64,000 nucleotides of DNA from Acidimicrobiales bacterium (lineage in GTDB: Bacteria; Actinomycetota; Acidimicrobiia; Acidimicrobiales; Palsa-688): positions 1 to 64,000 of the forward strand of contig DASUWA010000005.1 in assembly GCA_036378675.1 (NCBI GenBank). The letters are read 5' to 3'. Positions 15,708 to 25,696 of the stretch are shown in pieces. The notes under the pieces were generated by a model, which was not told the origin of the DNA, ran no database searches, and saw only the letters and a list, made by a program, of their open reading frames with translations. The position numbers and the translations under genes are program-made. The number at the start of each line of letters is the position of its first letter. Position 1 is the stretch's first letter.

Positions 15708-16298
15708 GTGCCAGGGCTAGCCGAACTTGAAACGATCGCGCTGGCGTGCACCCGTTGTCCCTTGGCCGGCGGACGCACCAACGTCGTATTCGGAGAAGGC
15801 GACCCGCACGCCGGGCTCATGGTGGTGGGCGAGGGTCCCGGCCACGAAGAGGACGTCCAGGGAAGGCCTTTCGTGGGGCGATCCGGCCAACTGCTCGACC
15901 GGTTGTTGCTGGAGGAGGCGAGCCTCGAGCGGCGGCAGGTCTACATCGCCAACGTCGTCAAGTGCCGGCCCCCCGGCAACCGGGATCCGGAGCCGGGCGA
16001 GATCGCCGAGTGCCGTCCGTATCTCGAGCAGCAGGTCGATCTGATCGCTCCACGGGTCATCCTCACCCTCGGAAACTTCGCGACCAGAGTCCTCCTCGAC
16101 ACCAAACAGGGCATCACCCAGCTACGCGGCAACGTCTACCCGTTCCGCGGTGACACGGCGCAGCTGGTTCCCACCTTCCACCCCGCGGCCGCGCTGCGCG
16201 GTGGCGGCGAAGTTCTCGCCAAGATGCGAGCGGACTTTGTTCGGGCGCGACAACTCCTCGACGCCGCGCCCGTCCCTCCCCGCCCCGCACTCACATGA
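15708..16298 (+). CDS. Type-4 (Fe-S) uracil-DNA glycosylase
   Basis: Base-excision repair enzyme that removes uracil from DNA. The 196-residue protein has the four cysteines expected to hold the 4Fe-4S cluster: C14 and C17 (ACTRCPLAGGRTNVVFG), C86 (VVKCRPPGNRDPEP) and C102 (AECRPYLEQQ). Motif A is GEGPGHEEDVQGRPFVGRSG near residues 41-60, and the distal TFHPAAALRGGG supplies the conserved histidine near residue 168. The stop overlaps the tsaE start by ATGA, so it is probably the first gene of the udg-tsaE-tsaB-rimI-tsaD operon. Confidence 0.93.
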   Translation: MPGLAELETIALACTRCPLAGGRTNVVFGEGDPHAGLMVVGEGPGHEEDVQGRPFVGRSGQLLDRLLLEEASLERRQVYIANVVKCRPPGNRDPEPGEIAECRPYLEQQVDLIAPRVILTLGNFATRVLLDTKQGITQLRGNVYPFRGDTAQLVPTFHPAAALRGGGEVLAKMRADFVRARQLLDAAPVPPRPALT

Positions 16299-16777
16299 CT
16301 CCTCTGGAAACCCGGTCTCAGGACGTGGAGACGACCAGGAAGATCGCAGGCGTCGTCGCCGGGCTGACCACCGCGGGAGACGTGATCCTGCTAGACGGCG
16401 ATCTTGGTGCAGGCAAGACAACCTTCACCCAGGGGTTCGCCAAGCAGCTCGGTGTGACCGAACCTGTCACCAGCCCCACCTTCACCCTCGTTCGCCGCTA
16501 CCCGACATCCGCAGGGTTCGATCTGTACCACGCCGACCTCTACCGGCTTGACCAGTTGAACGAAGTCGCCGATCTCGGCCTGAACGAGCTGTTGGACGAG
16601 GGAGCAGCGGCCGTCATCGAGTGGGGCGAGAAAGGAGCGCCGGCTCTGGGCCCCGACCACCTGAGCATTCAGCTTCGCATGGCCGGCGAAGATGCTGGCG
16701 AGCGGCTCCTCACGTTCAGCAGCCCGGGCGGCTCGTGGGCTGGGAGATGGAACGAGCTCGAGAAGCGGTTGCCGTGA
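16295..16777 (+). CDS. tsaE: tRNA t6A biosynthesis ATPase TsaE
   Basis: P-loop ATPase that supports the TsaB-TsaD complex in making N6-threonylcarbamoyladenosine at position 37 of ANN-decoding tRNAs. The 160-residue protein has a Walker [18 protein letters not shown] near residues 33-49, the [12 protein letters not shown] switch segment near 66-77, YHADLYRL and the IEWGEKG motif near 112-118. The start overlaps the udg stop (ATGA) and the stop overlaps tsaB (GTGA). Slightly longer than some homologues through its C-terminal tail. Confidence 0.95.
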   Translation: MTPLETRSQDVETTRKIAGVVAGLTTAGDVILLDGDLGAGKTTFTQGFAKQLGVTEPVTSPTFTLVRRYPTSAGFDLYHADLYRLDQLNEVADLGLNELLDEGAAAVIEWGEKGAPALGPDHLSIQLRMAGEDAGERLLTFSSPGGSWAGRWNELEKRLP

Positions 16778-17481
16778 CCGAACCGCTCACCCTCGGGATC
16801 GAGACAGCTACCAACCTGGTCGGCGTTGCGGTCGGCGAAGCAGGCGCGCCGATCGCCGCTGTCGAGATCGACCGCGGCCGGCGCCACGGGGAGCTGCTGG
16901 CACCGGCGATCCAGACGATCCTCAGGCTCGCCAATGTCCACATCAGGGACATCGAGCGCGTCGCCGTCGACAACGGACCCGGCCTCTTCACGGGGCTCCG
17001 TGTCGGCATCGCCACCGCGAAGGCGCTGGCCAGCGCGCTCGACGTGCCGGCCGTTCCGTGCTCGTCTTTGGATCTGCTCGCCCATCCCCACCGGGCTGCA
17101 GGAGCCGCGGTTGTCGCGGTGGTGGACGCCAGAAGGGGCGAAGTGTTCTGGGCTGAGTACGTCGCCGGGGGTGACGGCATGGTCGCGACGACCGAACCCC
17201 GGGTGAACAGCCCGGAGCAACTCTTCGACGCGCTGCGTCATCAGATCGAGTCGAGCGGACCGATGATCGCCACCGGCGACGGCGCTCGCCGTTACGCCGA
17301 GCTGCTTGGGTCGGTTGACGGCTTGCGGCTCACCGGCCCCGAGCACGACCACCCCTCGCCCAAGGTTCTGGTGGAGCTTGCAGCCACGAGAGCCGCTCTT
17401 TGTCCCGACAAGATCACCGCCGAGTACCTGAGGGGACCGGACGTCCGGATCGGATGGGAGCAGCGTGACGAGCCTGATTGA
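16774..17481 (+). CDS. tsaB: tRNA t6A biosynthesis protein TsaB
   Basis: Catalytically inactive ASKHA-fold partner of TsaD. The 235-residue protein starts TLGIETATNLVGVAVGE, then has RRHGELLAPAIQTIL and the highly conserved AVDNGPGLFTGLRVGIATAKALA near residues 67-89, and VVAVVDARRGEVFWA. GTG 16774 overlaps the tsaE stop; an in-frame extension from 16621 would lie wholly within tsaE. It overlaps rimI by 17 bases. Confidence 0.95.
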   Translation: MTEPLTLGIETATNLVGVAVGEAGAPIAAVEIDRGRRHGELLAPAIQTILRLANVHIRDIERVAVDNGPGLFTGLRVGIATAKALASALDVPAVPCSSLDLLAHPHRAAGAAVVAVVDARRGEVFWAEYVAGGDGMVATTEPRVNSPEQLFDALRHQIESSGPMIATGDGARRYAELLGSVDGLRLTGPEHDHPSPKVLVELAATRAALCPDKITAEYLRGPDVRIGWEQRDEPD

Positions 17482-18022
17482 GGATCTCCCCGTCCACCTG
17501 GTCCCGTTGCGCCGGCGGCACCTCCGGTCGGTCCTCAAGATCGAGGCGCAGGTGTACCCACGGCCTTGGACCCTCACGCTTTTCATGAGCGAGCTGAACC
17601 TGCGCACGTCGCGCTACTACATCGCCGCGCGAGTCGACTCGACGCTCGTCGGGTATGCCGGGCTGATGTACGCGGCCGACGAGGCGCACGTGACCAACAT
17701 CGCCGTCGACCCGGCTTGGCAGCGCCACCAGATCGGGAGCCGGTTGATGCTCAACCTGACCCGGGCAGCCAGCGGGTTCGGCGCCCGCCACCTGACCCTC
17801 GAGGTGCGCGTGTCCAACCTGGGGGCGCAGGCGATGTACGGGAGGTTCGGTTTTCGAACCGAGGGGCTCCGCAAGAACTACTACACCGAGTCGAACGAGG
17901 ACGCGCTGATCATGTGGGCGCACGACATCGACACCGCCGACTATGCGGAGATGCTCGCTTCGATAGAAGAAGGCATCGCCGGCGCGACGATCGACGAGAC
18001 CGACCTCCGGGCACGGCGATGA
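17465..18022 (+). CDS. rimI: GNAT N-acetyltransferase RimI-like (ribosomal protein S18 N-terminal alanine acetyltransferase)
   Basis: Acetyl-CoA-dependent N-terminal acetyltransferase; family members modify ribosomal protein S18. The GNAT core shows DEAHVTNIAVDPAWQRHQIG followed by SRLMLNLTRAA (acetyl-CoA binding), then LTLEVRVSNLGAQAMYGRFGF and the RKNYYTESNEDALIMW end typical of RimI. At 185 residues it has about 30 extra residues at the C-terminus. It starts at GTG inside tsaB and its stop overlaps tsaD as ATGA. The tsaB-rimI-tsaD order is common in bacteria. Confidence 0.93.
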   Translation: MTSLIEDLPVHLVPLRRRHLRSVLKIEAQVYPRPWTLTLFMSELNLRTSRYYIAARVDSTLVGYAGLMYAADEAHVTNIAVDPAWQRHQIGSRLMLNLTRAASGFGARHLTLEVRVSNLGAQAMYGRFGFRTEGLRKNYYTESNEDALIMWAHDIDTADYAEMLASIEEGIAGATIDETDLRARR

Positions 18023-19014
18023 TCGTTCTCGCCATCGAGACCTCGTGTGACGAGACCGCCGCGGCGGTGGTCGAGGACGGCCGGAACGTGCGCAGCTCGA
18101 TCGTCTCCAGCCAGGTCGACCTCCATTCGCGTTTCGGGGGGGTCGTGCCGGAGGTGGCCGGGCGCGCTCACGTCGAGTTGCTGACTCCTGTGGTTGACGA
18201 GGCGTTGCGCTTGGCCGGCGTACGAGGCGTCGAGCTTGGCGCCGTCGCTGCGACGATCGGGCCGGGACTGATCGGCTCGCTGCTCGTGGGGGTGAGCGCG
18301 GCGAAGGCTTACTCGCTGGCGTGGGACGTGCCCTTCGTCGGCGTGAACCACCTGGAAGGCCACTTGCACGCGGCTTTCCTCGAGGACCCGGAGATGGCGC
18401 TGCCGGCGGTGGTCCTTCTGGTTTCGGGCGGCCACACCATGCTGATACACATGCTCCCCGACGGGCGGTACCGGCTTCTCGGCCAGACGATCGACGACGC
18501 AGCGGGCGAGGCGTTCGACAAGGTGGCTCGTTTTCTGGGGCTCGGTTACCCGGGTGGCCCGGCGATCGACCGGCTGTCGGAGTCCGGGGACAGTGTTGCG
18601 GTCGCGTTCCCTCGGGGGCTGCGGGGCGAAGGCTTCGACTTCTCGTTCAGCGGGCTGAAGACGAGCGTGGTGCGGTACGTGCGCGCGCATCCCGAGGTTT
18701 CGACAGCTGACATCGCCGCCTCGTTCCAGGAAGCGGTGGTCGACATCCTGGTGGAAAAAACCCGGCAGGCCGCGGCTGCGGTCGACGCCCGCTCGATTTG
18801 CATCGGTGGCGGGGTAGCGGCGAACTCATCCCTCCGGGAGCGGATCGTCAATGCCGCGTCCGAGGACGGGCGGGCCGCGTTCGTCCCCAGCCGGGCGATG
18901 TGCACCGACAACGCGGCCATGGTCGGGGCGACCGCCTGGCACCGGTTGCGCATGGACGGGCCGACGCCGCTCGACGCCGGCGCCGACCCGAACCTCCGGC
19001 TGCCGCTGGAGTAG
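18019..19014 (+). CDS. tsaD: tRNA t6A37 threonylcarbamoyltransferase TsaD
   Basis: Metal-containing enzyme that transfers the threonylcarbamoyl group to A37 of tRNA. The 331-residue protein starts VLAIETSCDETAAAVVEDG and has the metal-binding histidines in NHLEGHLHA (H111 and H115), VSGGHTML, DDAAGEAFDKVAR, FSFSGLKTSV and the final metal-site CTDNAAMVGATAW. ATG 18019 overlaps the rimI stop. An in-frame extension from 17566 would run through rimI. About 60 bases separate its stop from the groES promoter. Confidence 0.96.
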   Translation: MIVLAIETSCDETAAAVVEDGRNVRSSIVSSQVDLHSRFGGVVPEVAGRAHVELLTPVVDEALRLAGVRGVELGAVAATIGPGLIGSLLVGVSAAKAYSLAWDVPFVGVNHLEGHLHAAFLEDPEMALPAVVLLVSGGHTMLIHMLPDGRYRLLGQTIDDAAGEAFDKVARFLGLGYPGGPAIDRLSESGDSVAVAFPRGLRGEGFDFSFSGLKTSVVRYVRAHPEVSTADIAASFQEAVVDILVEKTRQAAAAVDARSICIGGGVAANSSLRERIVNAASEDGRAAFVPSRAMCTDNAAMVGATAWHRLRMDGPTPLDAGADPNLRLPLE

Positions 19015-19076
19015 GGCCCGTGCAGTGCGGTCCCTGGAGTGTGGCTGCAGTGATTGGGCACGGGGGCAGGTTCGTG

Positions 19077-19105
19077 TTGAACTAACTCTGGGCGGCCGCT
19101 ATCGT
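19077..19105 (+). promoter_or_regulatory. groES-groEL promoter
   Basis: TTGAAC (19077-19082) and TATCGT (19100-19105) are separated by 17 bases, a strong housekeeping-type promoter. The CIRCE operator begins at the last base of the -10 box, so bound HrcA would cover the start of transcription. Confidence 0.75.
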
Positions 19106-19131
19106 TAGCACTCGTCACCTGAGAGTGCTAA
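19105..19131. promoter_or_regulatory. CIRCE operator (HrcA binding site)
   Basis: A perfect 9-N9-9 inverted repeat, TTAGCACTC (19105-19113) and GAGTGCTAA (19123-19131), matches the CIRCE consensus exactly. It predicts heat-inducible repression of groES-groEL by HrcA; hrcA itself is not in the window. Confidence 0.97.
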
Positions 19132-19155
19132 TCAGCCAACGGAGGCACAAGAGAA

Positions 19156-19446
19156 ATGAGTCTGCAGCCGCTCGACGATCGCATTGTCGTCCGCCCGAGC
19201 GAGGCCGAGGAGAAGACCGCCTCGGGCCTGGTCATCCCCGACACCGCCAAAGAGAAGCCCCAGCAGGGCGAGGTTCTCGCCGTCGGCCCCGGCCGCCGCG
19301 CCGAGAACACCGGCGAACTGATCCCCCTGGACATCAAGGTCGGCGACAAGGTCGTCTACTCGAAGTACGGCGGGACCGAGATCACCATCGATGGGGAGGA
19401 CCTCCTCATCCTCACCAGCCGCGACGTACTAGCAAAGGTTAAGTAA
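19156..19446 (+). CDS. groES: Co-chaperonin GroES
   Basis: Seven-subunit lid of the GroEL folding chamber. The 96-residue protein has [20 protein letters not shown] at the start, the mobile loop [16 protein letters not shown] near residues 20-35, the VLAVGPGRR strand and the [17 protein letters not shown] domain. An AACGGAGG Shine-Dalgarno sequence lies about 10 bases before ATG 19156. groEL begins three bases after its stop. Expression should be controlled by CIRCE/HrcA. Confidence 0.98.
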   Translation: MSLQPLDDRIVVRPSEAEEKTASGLVIPDTAKEKPQQGEVLAVGPGRRAENTGELIPLDIKVGDKVVYSKYGGTEITIDGEDLLILTSRDVLAKVK

Positions 19447-21099
<1,653 letters not shown>

Positions 21100-21143
21100 G
21101 CAGGCCTCCGACCACCCGGCCATGCCGGGACCGAACCGCACCG

Positions 21144-21183
21144 AGTCGCCCGTCGTCCCCGCTGGGAAAACGACGAGGCGACT
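21144..21183 (+). terminator. Strong hairpin after groEL
   Basis: AGTCGCC plus CGTCGT (21144-21156) pairs with ACGACG and GGCGACT (21170-21183) with one bulged A, giving 13 base pairs around a 13-base loop, 45 bases after the groEL stop. There is no U-tract, which is common for terminators in high-GC actinobacteria. Confidence 0.6.
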
Positions 21184-21284
21184 TGGCGCGCCCGGCCCCG
21201 CACAGGCTTAGGCGGGGTGGAGCGGCAATCGGGAAACTACCGGTGATCACCGCTTGTCCGGACAGGAGTCGCTGGCCACTCCCG

Positions 21285-21290
21285 TAGATT
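21285..21290 (+). promoter_or_regulatory. Candidate -10 box for the small protein/NUDIX pair
   Basis: TAGATT ends 7 bases before ATG 21298, without a Shine-Dalgarno sequence at proper spacing; probably a leaderless mRNA. Confidence 0.4.
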
Positions 21291-21297
21291 GAGGCTT

Positions 21298-21549
21298 ATG
21301 GACCGACCGCCGCCCGACCCCGCCAAGTTGCTGAGCGCCTGGATGGAGTGGGAACGCGGCGACACGCCGCCGGGCCGAGTCATGTCGAACCTCAAGACGG
21401 GCGGGCTGCGCGAGCTTCTCGAGGGCCTGGCCGCGCAGGAGCCGGTTGCGGCCGGCGAGTCTGTGTCCACCAGCGCCTCCGGCTCTGAGGGCGCGGACGC
21501 GGCCGGCGGCGGCGCACCCTCCGCAGAAGACTGGACACCGGTTGTCTGA
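21298..21549 (+). CDS. Small conserved-looking hypothetical protein (83 residues)
   Basis: Not assigned to a family from sequence. The first ~45 residues (DPAKLLSAWMEWERGDTPPG then RVMSNLKTGGLRELLEGLA) look like a structured, amphipathic helical domain; the rest is a Ser/Ala/Gly-rich acidic tail. No signal peptide, membrane segment or cysteine is present. The start ATG 21298 is favoured over ATG/TTG codons just upstream by the -10 box. Its stop overlaps the TTG start of the NUDIX gene by 8 bases, so the two are translated together and may work together. Confidence 0.7.
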   Translation: MDRPPPDPAKLLSAWMEWERGDTPPGRVMSNLKTGGLRELLEGLAAQEPVAAGESVSTSASGSEGADAAGGGAPSAEDWTPVV

Positions 21550-22276
21550 GATCGCCCACGATCCGGATTCCGGCGTCGCACAAGATCGAGGCGGACCGCA
21601 ACTGATCCCCCGGCCGGCGTCGTTCCGGCCCGGGCCCGGTGCGCCCTGGAGCCGCCCCGGGGCCGTTCTCCCTGAACGGATCCTCGTGGCAGATGTTCGC
21701 GAGGCGCTGGCCGCCCGAGGCCCCACGCCCGAACTTCCCGAGGAGGTGCCTGGGGTGACGCTTCCCGGGCAGTCGCGGCAGCCGGCGGCGGTTCTATGCG
21801 CGCTGTTCGACGAGGCCGGGCAGAGTCACGCCGTGCTCACCCGACGGTCGTCGCGGTTGCGCTCCCACACCCACCAGGTGTCGTTCCCCGGGGGGCGGAT
21901 CGATCCGGGCGAGTCGCCGGAGCAGGCCGCCCTGCGCGAAGCGCGCGAAGAGGTCGGAATCGACCCGTCGTCGGTCGACATCTTCGGGCAACTATCCAGC
22001 CTCTCGACATTCGCCAACCCGGCCCCTATAACCCCCTTCGTCGGTGAGCTGCCCGGGCGCCCGATACTGCGCCCCAACCCGGCGGAGGTCGAGCGCGCTT
22101 TCACCGTCCCGGTGATCGAGCTGACCCAACCGGACGTTTACCGGGAGGAGCTGTGGACCTTTCCCGACGGCAGAGAGCAGCCGATGAGCTTCTTCGAGCT
22201 GATCGGCGACACCGTGTGGGGGGCGACGGCACGGATGCTGCGTGAGCTGCTCGACGTGGTCCTTCTCGGGGGCTGA
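21542..22276 (+). CDS. NUDIX hydrolase, probable CoA pyrophosphatase type
   Basis: Predicted to cut nucleoside-diphosphate-X compounds; the layout resembles the CoA pyrophosphatase (NudL/YeaB) group. The NUDIX box is GGRIDPGESPEQAALREARE followed by EVGI, matching the GX5EX7REUXEEXGU pattern, preceded by RRSSRLRSHTHQVSFPGG. The SSRLRSHxxQVSFPGG sequence before the box is typical of CoA-specific members. Residues 1-75 are a Pro/Arg-rich segment of unknown role. TTG 21542, inside the end of the small upstream gene, gives 244 residues; the upstream in-frame start at 21446 would overlap that gene much further. Confidence 0.85.
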   Translation: MSEIAHDPDSGVAQDRGGPQLIPRPASFRPGPGAPWSRPGAVLPERILVADVREALAARGPTPELPEEVPGVTLPGQSRQPAAVLCALFDEAGQSHAVLTRRSSRLRSHTHQVSFPGGRIDPGESPEQAALREAREEVGIDPSSVDIFGQLSSLSTFANPAPITPFVGELPGRPILRPNPAEVERAFTVPVIELTQPDVYREELWTFPDGREQPMSFFELIGDTVWGATARMLRELLDVVLLGG

Positions 22277-22405
22277 TCGCCGGGCGAGTCTGGCCGGCCG
22301 ACGGGCCAATTGTCAGGCTGTTGGTCAGGCTGGGGGCGCCGTCGGCCGATAAAGCCGGGGTGATCGAAGTGGCATTGCCGCTACCGCAACCCCCGATGAA
22401 GCCAG

Positions 22406-22411
22406 TACCCT
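22406..22411 (+). promoter_or_regulatory. Candidate -10 box for the zinc-ribbon gene
   Basis: TACCCT ends 8 bases before ATG 22420; no Shine-Dalgarno sequence is visible, consistent with leaderless transcription, and it decides in favour of the downstream start. Confidence 0.35.
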
Positions 22412-22419
22412 TTAATTGT

Positions 22420-22788
22420 ATGTTCTGCCCCCGATGCGGGACGGTCGCGGCGAAACAGCCGCCTGCACGCTGCACGCGATGCGGCGGCAACCTCGAGCGT
22501 CCCTCGGTCGGAGACCTGCCTGAGCCCCCGGTCCCGAGGGCCCCGACCCAGCGGGGAGAACTCGCTCAGCGAGCGGCCGGGATAGTGACCCAGGTGCTCG
22601 CCAAGCCCCGGGCGACCGCACCGACGCAGACTCAGATCGAGCCCAACGGGCAGACGCCGACCACGCAGCCGCAAGGCGATGAGCCGCCCGCGACTTGGCC
22701 TCCTCCGCCCGCCGCGTGGGAGCCCGCCGGCACAGGCCGGTGGAAGCCGCCTGCGCCTGCGCAGGCCGGCGACGGTCCCGCTCGATAA
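22420..22788 (+). CDS. Zinc-ribbon protein with proline-rich tail
   Basis: Function unknown. The N-terminus MFCPRCGTVAAKQPPARCTRCGGN carries two CXXC pairs (Cys3/6 and Cys18/21), a clear zinc ribbon. The remaining ~95 residues are a disordered Pro/Thr/Gln-rich tail with PPATWPPPPAAWEP near the end; no membrane segment is present. ATG 22396 would add eight residues (MKPVPFNC) and the longest frame begins at 22321. I prefer 22420 because of the -10 box and because it starts at the ribbon. The stop codon lies in a 10-bp tandem duplication. Confidence 0.7.
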   Translation: MFCPRCGTVAAKQPPARCTRCGGNLERPSVGDLPEPPVPRAPTQRGELAQRAAGIVTQVLAKPRATAPTQTQIEPNGQTPTTQPQGDEPPATWPPPPAAWEPAGTGRWKPPAPAQAGDGPAR

Positions 22789-22800
22789 GCCTCGATAAGC
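22781..22800. repeat. 10-bp tandem duplication across a stop codon
   Basis: CTCGATAAGC occurs twice in a row (22781-22790, 22791-22800). The TAA of the first copy is the stop codon of the zinc-ribbon gene. Confidence 0.85.
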
Positions 22801-22869
22801 ACCGCGAACACACGTCCCGATCCCTCTTCAGGTGACCGGACGGCTCGTTCTGGTCGCGCTGGGAACCAG

Positions 22870-22886
22870 GCCTAGCCCACTAGGCT
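22870..22886. promoter_or_regulatory. Palindrome overlapping the guaB3 -10 box
   Basis: GCCTAG-CCCA-CTAGGC (22870-22885) is a perfect 6-bp dyad. Its right arm overlaps TAGGCT (22881-22886), the probable -10 box of guaB3, giving a leader of about 30 bases. The arrangement fits an operator that blocks the promoter; the regulator is unknown. Confidence 0.45.
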
Positions 22887-22920
22887 GGGGTCAAATCGAC
22901 AACGACGCGAGCGACAGGGA

Positions 22921-24090
22921 GTGAGGGTGGCCGAGGTAGAGATCGGGCGAGGAAAATCCGGGCGCAGGGCCTACGGGTTCGATGACATAGCGATCGTCCC
23001 GAGCCGGCGGACGCGCGACCCCGAGGACGTCGACATCAGCTGGGAGATCGACGCGTACCGATTCGAACTGCCGCTGATGGCCTCCGCGATGGACGGGGTG
23101 GTCAGCCCGGCGACTGCGATCGAGGTCGGCCGCATCGGCGGCGTCGGCGTGCTCAACCTCGAGGGTCTTTGGACCCGCTACGAGGACCCCGACTCGCTGT
23201 TCGAAGAGATCGCGCAGCTCGACGCTGACAAAGCAACTGCACGTATGCAGCAGATCTACACGGAGCCGATCAAGCCCGAGTTGGTCACTCAGCGGATCCG
23301 GGAGATAAAAGACGCCGGCGTCGTGTCATGCGCCTCTCTCACCCCCCAGCGCACCCAGCAGTTCGCCAAGGCTCTCATCGACGCAGAGCTGGATCTGTTC
23401 GTCATCCAGGGAACGGTCGTTTCCGCGGAGCACGTCTCGAAGACAGTGGAGCCCTTGAACCTGAAGCGGTTCATTCGTGAGTTCGACATCCCGGTGATCG
23501 TCGGCGGGTGTGCTTCCTACCAGGCCGCCCTTCACCTCATGCGGACCGGGGCGGTCGGGATCCTCGTCGGCGTCGGGCCCGGCCACGCGTGCACCACACG
23601 CGGTGTCCTCGGTATCGGGGTTCCGCAAGCGACGGCCATCGCCGACGCGCGCGCCGCCCGCGCTCAGCATCTCGACGAAACCGGCGTGTACGTCCATGTC
23701 ATCGCCGACGGGGGCATGGGCACAGGAGGCGACATCGCCAAGGCAATCGTCTGCGGTGCGGATGCGGTGATGATCGGATCTCCTCTGGCCGCCGCGATCG
23801 AAGCGCCGGGCAAGGGCTACCACTGGGGAATGGCGACGTTCCATCCGAGCCTTCCGCGCGGAGCGAGGGTCAAGACCACGATCCGCGGTTCCCTGAAGGA
23901 GATTCTGGTCGGACCGGCCCACGAGAACGACGGGCGACTCAATCTCTTCGGAGCCCTACGGACGTCGATGGCCACCTGCGGTTACGAGTCGGTCAAGGAG
24001 TTCCAGAAGGCCGAGGTAATGGTGGCCCCCGCACTCCAGACCGAAGGCAAGAACCTTCAGCGCGCCCAGGGCGTCGGGATGGGCCACTAA
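22921..24090 (+). CDS. guaB3: GuaB3-type IMP dehydrogenase family protein
   Basis: Member of the IMP dehydrogenase/GMP reductase barrel family, GuaB3 subgroup typical of actinobacteria, which usually accompanies a canonical guaB elsewhere. The 389-residue protein starts [20 protein letters not shown] and lacks the CBS pair of normal IMPDH. It keeps [33 protein letters not shown] with the catalytic-position cysteine near residue 225, [15 protein letters not shown] and VMIGSPLA. The exact reaction of this subgroup is not settled. Start GTG 22921; GTG 22927 is close by. guaA follows after eight bases, so both probably act in GMP supply. Confidence 0.9.
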   Translation: MRVAEVEIGRGKSGRRAYGFDDIAIVPSRRTRDPEDVDISWEIDAYRFELPLMASAMDGVVSPATAIEVGRIGGVGVLNLEGLWTRYEDPDSLFEEIAQLDADKATARMQQIYTEPIKPELVTQRIREIKDAGVVSCASLTPQRTQQFAKALIDAELDLFVIQGTVVSAEHVSKTVEPLNLKRFIREFDIPVIVGGCASYQAALHLMRTGAVGILVGVGPGHACTTRGVLGIGVPQATAIADARAARAQHLDETGVYVHVIADGGMGTGGDIAKAIVCGADAVMIGSPLAAAIEAPGKGYHWGMATFHPSLPRGARVKTTIRGSLKEILVGPAHENDGRLNLFGALRTSMATCGYESVKEFQKAEVMVAPALQTEGKNLQRAQGVGMGH

Positions 24091-24098
24091 CCGGCTCG

Positions 24099-25673
24099 GT
24101 GCCCGCAGCCAGCACCCCCCACGCTCTTTCGACCGACGGGCCGATACTCGTCGTCGACTTCGGAGCGCAGTACGCGCAGCTGATCGCGCGGCGCGTTCGC
24201 GAAGCCCACGTGTACAGCGAAATCGTTCCGCACACGATCACCGCCGCCGAGATCGAAGCAAGGAAGCCGGCAGGCGTGATCCTCTCCGGAGGCCCAAAGT
24301 CGGTCAACGTTGAGGGGGCTCCCTTGCTCGACCCGGACATCTACGGGGCGGGCGTCCCGATGCTCGGCATTTGCTACGGCGCACAGTTGATCGCCCGGCA
24401 ACTCGATGGCGTCGTCGACGGCTCGGGAAAGGGCGAGTACGGGCGCACCACACTTTCGCTCACCTCCGACGGCCCGGCGCCGTCGGTGCTATTCGCCGGC
24501 GTTCCTCCCTCGTTCGACGTCTGGATGAGCCACTTCGATGCGATCACCCAGGCCCCGGCCGGTTTCCGCGCGACAGCGATGACCGCCGACGCCCCGGTAG
24601 CCGCGCTCGAGGATCCCTCCAGGGCCATCTACGGCGTCCAGTTCCATCCCGAGGTGGTCCACACCCGCGGGGGCCAGGAGATCCTGAAGGCGTTCCTGTA
24701 CGAGGTCTGCGGATGCCGGCCGTCCTGGACGATGACCTCCGTCATCGAAGCCTCCGTCGAGGCGATTCGCGAGCAGGTAGGCAAGGAGCGGGTGATATGC
24801 GGCCTCTCCGGTGGAGTCGACTCCGCGGTCGCCGCCGCACTGGTGCACAAAGCGATCGGCTCGCAGTTGACGTGTGTCTTCGTCGACACCGGGCTGTTGC
24901 GCGCCGGCGAGGGTGATCAGGTCGAGACGACGTTCAGGGAGCAGTTCAACGTGGACTTGGTTCACGTGAAGGCGGGGGATCGTTTTCTCGGAGCGCTCGA
25001 CGACGTGATCGATCCGGAGCGCAAACGCAAGATCATCGGCGAGACGTTCATCAGAGTGTTCGAGGAAGCGGCGGCGGATCTCGGCGAAGCACGGTTCCTG
25101 GTGCAGGGGACGCTGTATCCCGACATCATCGAGTCCGGCACCAAGGACGCCGCCAAGATCAAGTCGCACCACAACGTCGGCGGATTGCCGGACGACATGC
25201 AGTTCGAGCTCGTCGAGCCGCTGCGGAATCTGTTCAAAGACGAGGTGCGAGCGGTCGGCGAGGAACTCGGTCTGCCTGAGGAGATCGTCTGGCGCCAGCC
25301 GTTCCCCGGACCGGGACTCGCGGTGCGCATAGTCGGCACCGTCACGTCCGAACGGGTCGCGATTCTTCAGGCCGCCGACGCAATCGTCACCGAGGAGATC
25401 CGCCGAGCCGGTCTCTACCGTGACCTCTGGCAGAGCTTCGCCGTGTTGCCCGTGGTCAGGACCGTCGGCGTCATGGGCGACGAGCGCACCTACGCCTACC
25501 CGATCGTCATCCGCGCGGTCACATCCGACGACGCGATGACAGCCGACTGGGCGCGCCTGCCGTACGAGGTGCTGGAAAGGTTGTCGAGCCGGATCATCAA
25601 CGAGGTTCCGGGTGTGAACCGGGTTGCGTTCGACATCACGTCCAAGCCGCCCGGCACGATCGAGTGGGAGTAG
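24099..25673 (+). CDS. guaA: GMP synthase (glutamine-hydrolysing)
   Basis: Converts XMP to GMP with ATP and glutamine. The amidotransferase domain (residues ~14-205) starts [20 protein letters not shown] and has the nucleophile loop [10 protein letters not shown] near residue 92 and [12 protein letters not shown] near 180. The ATP pyrophosphatase domain has the PP-loop [18 protein letters not shown] near residue 232, and the C-terminal dimerisation domain ends [14 protein letters not shown], the universal GuaA terminus. GTG 24099 gives 524 residues and follows the guaB3 stop. The longer open frame from 23508 lies within guaB3 and is not real. Confidence 0.97.
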   Translation: MPAASTPHALSTDGPILVVDFGAQYAQLIARRVREAHVYSEIVPHTITAAEIEARKPAGVILSGGPKSVNVEGAPLLDPDIYGAGVPMLGICYGAQLIARQLDGVVDGSGKGEYGRTTLSLTSDGPAPSVLFAGVPPSFDVWMSHFDAITQAPAGFRATAMTADAPVAALEDPSRAIYGVQFHPEVVHTRGGQEILKAFLYEVCGCRPSWTMTSVIEASVEAIREQVGKERVICGLSGGVDSAVAAALVHKAIGSQLTCVFVDTGLLRAGEGDQVETTFREQFNVDLVHVKAGDRFLGALDDVIDPERKRKIIGETFIRVFEEAAADLGEARFLVQGTLYPDIIESGTKDAAKIKSHHNVGGLPDDMQFELVEPLRNLFKDEVRAVGEELGLPEEIVWRQPFPGPGLAVRIVGTVTSERVAILQAADAIVTEEIRRAGLYRDLWQSFAVLPVVRTVGVMGDERTYAYPIVIRAVTSDDAMTADWARLPYEVLERLSSRIINEVPGVNRVAFDITSKPPGTIEWE

Positions 25674-25696
25674 CGCTGCTGCGTTGAGACGGCGTG

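Noticed and set aside
23508-24098. Long N-terminal extension of guaA
   Set aside because: It lies entirely inside guaB3 in another frame; the GuaA family start matches GTG 24099.
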